Source of the DNA: JBCCRH01 sp039208045
Lineage (GTDB): Bacteria; Bacteroidota; Bacteroidia; Chitinophagales; Saprospiraceae
NCBI GenBank assembly: GCA_039208045.1
Contig: JBCCRH010000173.1
Span: 1-11,545 of the forward strand
Direction: 5' to 3'
Length of the DNA stretch: 11,545 nucleotides
The first letter of the stretch is position 1. Each line of letters begins with the position of its first letter. Of the stretch, positions 1 through 6,900 are shown one piece after another. Made by a program: the position numbers and the translations under genes. Below the pieces are notes generated by a model. It had not been told where the DNA came from, did no database searches, and saw nothing but the letters and a program-made list of their open reading frames with translations.

Positions 1-415
1 AGGAACGTTCATCGATACGAGCTTCAAAGAAGTAAGTGGCTTGAGCGTTGAATCCAGTCCGGAGGAAGTAACGGAAGGAGGTTTAAATGCCTATCGGCAC
101 AAGTTACCTACTGCTGCCAAGTACCCCAACTTGATGCTCAAGCGGGGCTTGGTTGCGAATTCGAAGCTACGCCGATGGATAGAGAAAGCGATCAATGATT
201 TTGAGTTTCAGCCTACGCAGGTGACTATCGAGTTACTGGATCAGTTCAACCAGAAAAGTGGAAGCCCTAAGGCCTTGATGTCGTGGGTGCTGCATAATGT
301 GTGGCCCGTAAAATGGGAAGCTACTGGTTTGGATTCCATGTCTAATGAAGTGGCGATTGAATCGCTAGAGTTGGCATATGATTATTTTGAAATCAAAGGG
401 AGTAAACGCAAGTAA
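1..415 (+). CDS. afp5: eCIS inner tube protein, gp19 family (5' end cut by window)
   Basis: Partial gene; 137 codons are visible in the frame beginning at base 2 and the stop is TAA at 413-415. The visible protein opens GTFIDTSFKEVSGLSVE, followed by EGGLNAYRHKLP and KYPNLMLKRGL, the hallmark series of the T4 gp19 / CIS tube family. Proteins of this family are about 145-150 residues, so only a short N-terminus is missing. An in-frame TTG at 41 could be mistaken for a start, but the conserved FKEVSGL motif lies upstream of and across it, so the gene clearly begins before the window. Family members form hexameric rings that stack into the inner tube ejected on contraction. Position directly before the Afp6-like and Afp7-like genes suggests the Afp5 paralogue (tube initiator, bottom ring) rather than the bulk tube protein; that assignment is from synteny only. 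Confidence 0.9.
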   Translation, partial: GTFIDTSFKEVSGLSVESSPEEVTEGGLNAYRHKLPTAAKYPNLMLKRGLVANSKLRRWIEKAINDFEFQPTQVTIELLDQFNQKSGSPKALMSWVLHNVWPVKWEATGLDSMSNEVAIESLELAYDYFEIKGSKRK

Positions 416-443
416 GGGCATGCTCTAAAATAACCCAACACCT

Positions 444-617
444 ATGCCTATAGAAATACGAGAAGTAGTGATCCGAACCCAATTGGAACACGCCAACCCG
501 CATGCCTCCAAAGGGCGAGCACTGGATGAAGAGCTGATCGAGCAAATCAGGCAAGAGCTGCTGGAAGAGTTGAGCACGCTGGTAGAAGAGTTATTGGAGC
601 AACGCTTTGAACGTTAG
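444..617 (+). CDS. afp6: Small Afp6-like protein (DUF5908 type)
   Basis: A 57-residue protein starting ATG at 444 and ending TAG at 615-617, 28 bp after the tube gene and 5 bp before the next start. It begins MPIEIREVVIRTQLE and continues as an acidic, leucine-rich helix (LIEQIRQELLEELSTLVEELLEQRFER) with heptad-like spacing, so the second half probably forms an amphipathic helix or coiled coil. Short proteins opening MP(I/V)EIRELVI are typical of the DUF5908 family, which sits between tube and LysM adaptor genes in eCIS loci and corresponds in position to Afp6. Its exact structural role is not known to me; size and place suggest an assembly factor or minor tube/baseplate part. No signal peptide or membrane segment is visible. 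Confidence 0.85.
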   Translation: MPIEIREVVIRTQLEHANPHASKGRALDEELIEQIRQELLEELSTLVEELLEQRFER

Positions 618-622
618 AGGGT

Positions 623-1318
623 ATGGCAACGGACAACAAATTGACCATTACAGGCTACGCCAAAAAGAAAAAAGGAAAGCCCGTCGAAAAAGGCTCGTTT
701 AAAGTGCTTATTAATCCGGAATCCTTTCAGCGAGAAACGGAGATAAAATACAATAAGCGGCAACCACTGGGCAGCCCCGGAGCTAATCTACGCTTTATGC
801 AAATTCCAGCAGAGCGAGTAAGCTTTAAGCTAATTTTTGATGGGACGGGATTGATTACCACTGGCCCCACCAATCTGTATGAGGGGAAAAAGATAAAAAC
901 GGTAAAAGAACAGATCAATGCCTTTAAAGCAATAGCAACTGACTATCAGGGGAAGGTACATGAGCCGTATTATTTAAAGCTGACTTGGGGCGATTTCTCT
1001 TTTACAGGCGTACTGATTAAATTGAATGTCACCTACAAACTATTCAAATCAGACGGTACGGCCTTGCGCGCAGAGGCAGATGTTACGTTTTCGAGCTCCC
1101 TTCCTAAAAAGAAGCAAGAGACCGATAAAAAGACGAGTTCGCCAGATATGACGCATGTAGAAACCGTACGAGCGGGCGATCGCTTGCCTGCCCTATGTGA
1201 TGCGATTTACGAAAGCCCCAACTACTTTATTCAGGTAGCAAAAAGCAATAACCTCAATCATTTTCGCCGCATAAAACCAGGAAAAGAGCTATTATTCCCC
1301 CCGATAAAGAATAAATAA
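623..1318 (+). CDS. afp7: LysM-containing tube/baseplate adaptor (Afp7-like)
   Basis: A 231-residue protein. The N-terminal part (about residues 7-165) carries the CIS tube-like fold signature, beginning with FKVLINPESFQRE at 26-38 (the family's 'F.v.fNPe.y' entry), then the RQPLGSPGANLRF and SFKLIFDGTG strands and LTWGDFSFTGVLIKLNVTY near the middle. A Lys/Asp-rich linker (about 166-177) leads to a C-terminal LysM domain from H178, with VRAGDRLPALCDAIY, the NYFIQVAKSNNLN helix and a final IKPGKELLFPP strand. This two-part layout matches Afp7 and T4 gp53/gp54-type adaptors, in which the tube-like domain docks the tube to the spike and LysM contacts neighbouring baseplate proteins rather than peptidoglycan. 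The start ATG at 623 lies 5 bp after the Afp6-like stop, implying co-translation. No signal peptide is visible. Confidence 0.9.
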   Translation: MATDNKLTITGYAKKKKGKPVEKGSFKVLINPESFQRETEIKYNKRQPLGSPGANLRFMQIPAERVSFKLIFDGTGLITTGPTNLYEGKKIKTVKEQINAFKAIATDYQGKVHEPYYLKLTWGDFSFTGVLIKLNVTYKLFKSDGTALRAEADVTFSSSLPKKKQETDKKTSSPDMTHVETVRAGDRLPALCDAIYESPNYFIQVAKSNNLNHFRRIKPGKELLFPPIKNK

Positions 1319-1335
1319 CGTAAACCGATTACCTT

Positions 1336-3144
1336 ATGGCAGATTCCAACAATCAATCAATAGTTTCCATCAAAATATTGGTCGCCGGTTCCGAGATCAA
1401 TGATGAATATGCCATCCAAACTGTTCGGGTGCAATCAGAAGTCAATCGTATTGCAGGCGCACAGATCACGGTAGTGGATGGCTCGCCCGCTAAGCAAGAT
1501 TTTCCGATTAGTAGCACAGATGATTTTAAGCCAGGGCAAGAAATTGAAATACAAGCTGGTTTTGGACTGACTACTACTACTATTTTCAAAGGCATTATCA
1601 CAGGTATGGCCTTAAATGCAACTATGAGAAAGGGCCCAGCCTTGGTGGTAGAATGCAAGGACAAGTCCGTAAAAATGACCATTGGAGCCAAAAATGCCAC
1701 CTTCACCGATAGTACCGATAGTGATGTGCTATCGACTTTGATCAGCAATAATGGCCTTTCGGCAAATGTAAAAAGTACCTCCAATACCTATCCACAGATT
1801 GTACAGTATTACTCCACCGATTGGGATTTTTTGGTTGCTCGTGCAGAGGTCAACGGTATGATTGTGCTAACCGAAGAAAATGGCGTAACGGTAGATGTGC
1901 CCAAAGTAGATGGTAGCCCAGTAGCTACGTTCACCTTTGGCGATAATATCTACTCTTTTAATACCAAAATGGATGCGCGCACTCAATTCGCTGCCGTACA
2001 AGCACAAGCTTGGGACTACAAAACGCAAGCTGCCATCTCCTCCGACGCTAGTGATCCTTCTGTACCCGATCAAGGAAATATAGCAGGTAGCGATTTAGCA
2101 GCAATAACAAGCCCCTCCACAGTTGGTCTACAAACTACCGGAGAAGTCGATTCCAGCGCCCTCAAGACCTGGGCCGATAGCCGCTTGCTCAAGTCACGCT
2201 TAGCTAAAATTCGTGGCGAAATAAAGGTCGAAGGCAGTGCAGACTTAAAGCCTAACACCATAGTGAAAATTGATGGGATGGGCGACCGTTTCAACGGTAG
2301 CGCTTTTGTATCGGGCGTGCGCCATGAGATAGATTCTGGCATGTGGTTCAGCACCGTACAAATCGGGCTTGATCCCAATTGGTTTGCCCAATCCCATGAT
2401 ATTACCGCCGCCCCCACTTCAGCTCTGCTACCAGGCATTCGAGGCCTACAAAACGGCACCGTCCAGCAAATCTACGAAGACCCCGCTGGCGAAACGCGCG
2501 TACAAGTCAATGTCCCCATGTTTAAATCTTCCACTGGCGACGGCACGATTTGGGCACGATGGGTGCAGCCATACGCCACCTCCGGCGCTGGCCAATTCTT
2601 CATGCCAGAAGTCGACGACGAAGTCGTACTCGGCTTTCTCAATGAAGATCCTCGTTTTCCCATAATACTAGGCAGCCTCTACAGCAGCCAACGCGCGCCC
2701 GCCTACGATCCAACAGAAGAAAACCCCAAAAAAGCCATCGTCACCAAAAGCCAACTCACGATAGAATTTGACGACGAAAATAAAGTCCTAACCCTAAAAA
2801 CCCCCGGCGGCAATCAAATGGTCTTCACCGACCAAGATCAAGGCATCACCATCACCGACCAAAATAGCAACCAAATACAACTCAATTCCAGCGGTATCAC
2901 CATGCAAAGCCCCTCCGATATCAGCATCACCGCCGATGGCCAAGTCAGCATCTCCGGCACCGCAGGCGTAACGGTCTCCTCCGAAGCCACCGCCACCGTT
3001 TCCGCAGAAGCCAGCCTCAGCCTATCCGGCCTAGATGTCAGTATCTCCGGAGAAGCCTCCCTCGCCGCCTCCGGCGGAGCCGAAGCAACCCTCTCCGCCG
3101 AAGGCGAACTATCCCTAACCGGCGCCATGATAATGATAAATTAA
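1336..3144 (+). CDS. afp8: VgrG-type central spike protein (Afp8-like)
   Basis: A 602-residue protein starting ATG at 1336, 17 bp after the Afp7-like gene. Residues 1 to about 350 form the gp27-like hub, with the VgrG hallmark DWDFLVARAEVNGM at 162-175. Residues 367-446 are the gp5-type OB fold (phage_base_V), opening PGIRGLQNGTVQQIYEDPAG and containing ARWVQPYATSGAGQFFMPE and DDEVVLGFLNEDPRFPIILGSLY. Residues about 460-602 are a repetitive beta-helix built of short Ser/Thr/Ala/Gly strands ending GAMIMIN. A homotrimer of this type forms the spike under the tube; the next gene encodes its PAAR cap. No enzymatic extension follows the beta-helix, so this looks like a structural spike and not a specialised toxin-VgrG. 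From about base 2390 the coding strand becomes C-rich and G-poor with codons ending in C, unlike the first half of the gene. Confidence 0.95.
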   Translation: MADSNNQSIVSIKILVAGSEINDEYAIQTVRVQSEVNRIAGAQITVVDGSPAKQDFPISSTDDFKPGQEIEIQAGFGLTTTTIFKGIITGMALNATMRKGPALVVECKDKSVKMTIGAKNATFTDSTDSDVLSTLISNNGLSANVKSTSNTYPQIVQYYSTDWDFLVARAEVNGMIVLTEENGVTVDVPKVDGSPVATFTFGDNIYSFNTKMDARTQFAAVQAQAWDYKTQAAISSDASDPSVPDQGNIAGSDLAAITSPSTVGLQTTGEVDSSALKTWADSRLLKSRLAKIRGEIKVEGSADLKPNTIVKIDGMGDRFNGSAFVSGVRHEIDSGMWFSTVQIGLDPNWFAQSHDITAAPTSALLPGIRGLQNGTVQQIYEDPAGETRVQVNVPMFKSSTGDGTIWARWVQPYATSGAGQFFMPEVDDEVVLGFLNEDPRFPIILGSLYSSQRAPAYDPTEENPKKAIVTKSQLTIEFDDENKVLTLKTPGGNQMVFTDQDQGITITDQNSNQIQLNSSGITMQSPSDISITADGQVSISGTAGVTVSSEATATVSAEASLSLSGLDVSISGEASLAASGGAEATLSAEGELSLTGAMIMIN

Positions 3145-3235
3145 AACTCCAAAACTCATAATCCAAAACCCCAAAACCCTCAAACTCCTAAACTCCTAAA
3201 CTCCTAAACTCCTAAACTCCTAAACTAAAAAAAAT
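3136..3235 (+). other. 100-nt G-free stretch spanning the spike-PAAR spacer
   Basis: The + strand has no G between G3135 and G3236, covering the spike gene's last codons, the whole 89-bp spacer and the first two bases of the PAAR start. It contains only A, C and T in short A-runs and C-runs. The final seven bases before the PAAR ATG are all A. A transcript without G can form almost no stable secondary structure, and A-rich leaders without Shine-Dalgarno motifs are known to favour initiation in Bacteroidota. The likely effect is an open ribosome-loading site for the PAAR gene; this is inference. Confidence 0.7.
3182..3226 (+). repeat. 8-bp tandem repeat AAACTCCT, five full copies plus 5 bp
   Basis: Five perfect head-to-tail copies of AAACTCCT run from 3182 to 3221, followed by a partial AAACT to 3226. 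Degenerate relatives (AAAACTCC, CCAAAACC) precede it from about 3143, suggesting the whole spacer grew from the same unit. It lies between the spike stop and the PAAR start, so changes in copy number would alter only the spacer length, not a reading frame. Perfect copies imply recent slippage. Confidence 0.95.
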
Positions 3236-3524
3236 GCCACCAGCAGCAACCTTACTCTGTTTTCACGAATGCCCCATGGTCACCGGCATCGTACCCCACG
3301 TAGGCGGCCCCATAGTAGGCCCCGGCGCACCCACCGTACTCATTAGCGGCATGCCCGCCGCCCGCGTCACGGACATGCTTGTCTGCGTTGGGCCACCCGA
3401 CACCATTGTCTCCGGCTCCGCCACGGTCCTGATCGAAGGCCTACCCGCCGCCTTTTTAGGCTCCGAAACGGCACATGGAGGAACCGTATTGGTAGGTATT
3501 CCAAATGTGATCATCGGTGAGTAG
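3234..3524 (+). CDS. afp10: PAAR-domain spike tip protein (Afp10-like)
   Basis: A 96-residue protein consisting of a single PAAR domain. It opens MPPAATLLCFHECPMVTG and continues PHVGGPIVGPGAPTVLISG, MPAARVTDMLVC, SGSATVLIEGLPAA and ETAHGGTVLVG, the usual repeats of eCIS/T6SS PAAR proteins. Candidate metal ligands are H11 (or C13), H22, C51 and H81, matching the three-His, one-Cys zinc site known for PAAR tips. The start at 3234 is preferred over the Met at residue 15 because MPPAA is a common opening in this family and H11 lies before residue 15. The protein should fold as a cone on the trimeric spike. There is no C-terminal toxin extension. Its base composition resembles the 3' half of the spike gene more than the downstream genes, and its stop overlaps the gp25 start by 8 bp. 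Confidence 0.93.
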   Translation: MPPAATLLCFHECPMVTGIVPHVGGPIVGPGAPTVLISGMPAARVTDMLVCVGPPDTIVSGSATVLIEGLPAAFLGSETAHGGTVLVGIPNVIIGE

Positions 3525-3942
3525 GCTAAGTGATGAAATCATTGGCAAAGGCTGGGCATTTCCCCCCAGTTTTGACCCCATCAACGAGCGGGCGGAGATG
3601 GTGACAGGGCTAGAAGACATTAAGCAGAGCTTGCATGTCCTATTCTCAACCCAACCGGGCGAGCGTGTCCTAAATCTGGACTATGGCTTGGATTTACCCA
3701 ATATGCTATTCCAGAATTTATCGCGTACGCAGCAAACTATGATAGAGCAGCTCATCAAGGAAGCAATAGAAGATTATGAACCGAGGAGTGTCCTCCAAAA
3801 AACCAGTATTGACACCAGTCAAAAAGCAGAAGGAAAAGTATTTATCCAGCTCGACTTTATGATTTTGAAAGTTAATACCCGCTATAATGTCGTCTACCCC
3901 TTCTTTATGGAGGAAGGCACTTTACTATCAGGAATTTTATGA
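3517..3942 (+). CDS. afp9: Baseplate wedge protein, GPW/gp25 family (Afp9-like)
   Basis: A 141-residue protein with the gp25 lysozyme-like (non-enzymatic) fold. Markers are GKGWAFPPSFD (10-20), the EMVTGLEDIKQSLHVLFST helix (27-45) and QPGERVLNLDYGLDLPN (46-62), which is the conserved gp25 core. It begins with GTG at 3517: an in-frame stop lies at 3508-3510, and the next ATG (3598) would remove the conserved WAFPPSF segment, so GTG is the only reasonable start. The start overlaps the end of the PAAR gene by 8 bp, which points to translational coupling. In contractile systems gp25 sits in the inner baseplate and helps nucleate sheath assembly, pairing with the Afp11/Afp12-type wedge proteins encoded next. 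Confidence 0.93.
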   Translation: MSRLSDEIIGKGWAFPPSFDPINERAEMVTGLEDIKQSLHVLFSTQPGERVLNLDYGLDLPNMLFQNLSRTQQTMIEQLIKEAIEDYEPRSVLQKTSIDTSQKAEGKVFIQLDFMILKVNTRYNVVYPFFMEEGTLLSGIL

Positions 3943-3943
3943 T

Positions 3944-6900
3944 ATGAACCATTCGTTTTATTTCTCTAATGGCACCAAGCAAGCGGATCGGCACAACGCA
4001 GCCCTATCCCCCGATTTTGTGCGCATTGATGAAAAGACGAATGCCGATTTCTTAAACTTTATCACCGATTTTTCGGGCCTCCTCCCATTCTGGGACGTCA
4101 ACGGAATGCCGAATGGCACTTGGCAGCGCTTCTTTCAGGGCGACTTGGCTTTTTTACTGGCCAGTATTGGTCGAGTAGATATTCAGCGCTATGCCGATCA
4201 GTTTAATATGCTGCTGAGCCAATGCCAGAAAGCGATGCTAACGAGTGAGAAAGAGCGCCTCTTGGTGCAGCTTTTTTTGCTCAATTTGGACATCAGTACC
4301 TTGCTATATCGTTGGTACGGCAAGATCGAACGGGAAGCGAACAAGCACGATTCCAACAGTATCGTAGAACAGACCGCTTTGGAATTGTTTAGTGCCAATA
4401 TTTGGAAAGGCGCTCGCTACCTAGGGTATTGCTACAAGCAAATGTTCTTCCGCTTTAACCAGAGTCCGAATCGCTTGGCGCAAAAAAATGTGGAGGCTAC
4501 AGCCAATAAAACGCAGTTCTACCTGGATAAAATGCTGGCCTGGCCTGCCATCAGTCAAGAAGACAAGACTCCCCAAGTGTTAGAATCGCTTGGTATTTCT
4601 TTTGCTGATTACAGAGGATTCGAAAGTTTTTTAGTACTACTTTTTGAGAGCCTTTACGGCACAGCCTATTTATTCTCTAAAGATAGCACCGTCTTTTTGG
4701 AGCAATCCCTCCAACAGGCCAACCACAGCCCACAAGCTGCGCTCCTGCTAGCTACCCGCGCCATGATGGAAGAGACGCAACAACTACTGAATGGCTTTGG
4801 GCAAGCCCACTTAGATTTTTATTATAAAAAAGTGCTCGCCCAAACACCTGCCGCTTTTGTACCCGATCAGGTAGCCGTGCACTTTCAATTGAAGCAAGAG
4901 CACAGCAATTCGACCCATCCGAAAGGCACGGCATTGGTAGCTGGAATGAGTAAGCAGGGCAAGCCTATTGTGTACAAAACTACCAAGCCATTGGTGGCCA
5001 GCAAGGCCAAACCAGTGGCCTTCAAAACGCTGTACAATCCTACCATTGCTAAAACCATGAAGGAGGCTATAGCGGGGCGGTTGATTGCCACGCCACAGGC
5101 TAATCAGACCAAAAAACAAGCGCCTTGGCCCACATTAGGACAAGCGGTGGGGGAGACAGGTGCTATCGGATTTGCGCTATCAGATCCTATCCTGTTTATG
5201 TCCGACGGACAGCGCGCTATACAGGTGTACTTGGAGCTGGGGGAGAAAGGCCTCCACCTACTGCGGCATAAACTACAGCAAATTGGAGTAGGAAATCATG
5301 ATACGGCTATCGAGTTATTCTTGGAAGAAGCCTTTCAGCTACAGCTGACCAGTACTAAAGCTTGGCTGAAGCCTGACTCGACCAGTGTGCGCTTATTTTC
5401 TACTTGGCCACAGCATACGGATGAAACGGGGGAGTCCGTCAAGCCCACGGCTGCTTACGGCTTATGCTTCACGCTACAAGTAGCCGATGATCAGCCCCCC
5501 ATTGCAGTCTATCAGGCAAAAATCCACGGCCCAGGGTATTCGACTACAGCGCCACTTTTGACGTTTGAGCTGCAACAGCAGCTAGCCTATCAACAGACTA
5601 AGCTCAATCCTTATCACCTCTTTGAGAGCTTGCAGGTGCAGCGCGTGCAGGTGGATATTCATGTCGGTGGGGTGCAGCATTTTGTGGCTCAAAATGACTT
5701 TTCGGTGCTAAAGCCGCAGAGCCCATTCCCGCCATTTGGCGTAAAGCCAGTAGTAGGAAGCCACTTCTATTTGGGGAATACGGAGGTCTTGCAAAAGCCA
5801 TTGACGCAACTACAGTTGGAAGTCGAGTGGTATGATTTGCCTAATTTCCCGAATGGGTTTTGCGACTATTATGAAATCTACAATTTTTGCAATCCGAAAA
5901 AGCCATTTTACAATTCCGTCTTTCAATGGGAGTCGGAGCTATTGGTTGATAAAAAGTGGATTCCGCTTTCGCTAAAACAGGAATATCCAGAAACAGGCGA
6001 TACCGGAGCTACCGGTACCGGCGAAACTAGGGCTATACCTCCCACTGAACACTCTCCCAAAAAGCGCAAACCAAGCCCTCCCTTACCCCCACCACCAGGA
6101 ACTGGCGATGAGACGGGTACGGGGGCAGAAACGGGGCAGGAGTTCTCCCAAGCACAAATTATGAATTGGGTAGACCACTATTCGCATGGTCTAATGGGGA
6201 AGATTTTGGATGCACGTAAGCAGTTATTCGAACAAAAAAAATTAGGTCAAGCAGAGCAAAAGGCGACGGGGCAATCCGGCAAAGGAAATGGACAATACAC
6301 TACTACCACCCCTATGTTTGAGTGGGAATCTACCGGTGCTAAAGCGGCTGATACATCTACACAGCCTAGTTTGCAGGACATTCACCATCATGGCATGAGT
6401 CATATTCTGGATAACTTGGAAGAGTTGGTTGGTAAGGTCAAAAACGCCTACGCCAACCGAGGTGACTTGCTTTCTGACTTGGGGGAGCTTGGTGATGAAA
6501 CGGGTACAGGAGCTACGCCATCTGATCCCCCAAAAGATAATAAGGGCATGGCCCATTGGCTAAGCTGGGTACGCGATCGCATTATTGGTAAACACACCAA
6601 AAAGGAGGAGCCAGAGACAGGAGAGGAAACGGGTGCCATATTACATCCCAATCCCTTACCACCGGCGGAGCTACCCTATCAAGGCGATATCCCACCTTCT
6701 AAAATCAACACGGCCTTCCCAAAGTTGAACGTTACAAGTGAAGCGCAAGTAGAACAGTTCTGCAAAAAAATGGGACAAGGAAAACTTTTGCCGACTGCCA
6801 CATTTGACTTAGAAGTGAGTGCCCTCAAAGGCGTAAACCCAGCCACTACCTTGCCATTTAGCCCCAAGGCGAAATATACGGACAAGTCCCTGGATGGTTT

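Noticed and set aside
2369..2665. 98-residue forward reading frame inside the spike gene
   Set aside because: It lies over the conserved OB fold in another frame, has no recognisable motif, and is explained by the skewed composition there.
3182..3226. CRISPR array
   Set aside because: The 8-bp units are directly adjacent with no spacers.
3887..3943. In-frame ATG at 3887 as the start of the Afp11-like protein
   Set aside because: It would overlap gp25 by 56 bp, and the added residues look like the shifted frame of gp25; the ATG at 3944 gives a family-like N-terminus.
5990..6040. Collagen-like domain (G-x-T triplets in GDTGATGTG)
   Set aside because: Only two or three triplets are in register before the period breaks, too few for a triple helix.
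6234..6241. Run of eight A bases as a programmed slippage site
   Set aside because: The reading frame continues intact on both sides, no product of a shifted frame is recognisable, and similar 7-A runs occur elsewhere in the gene.
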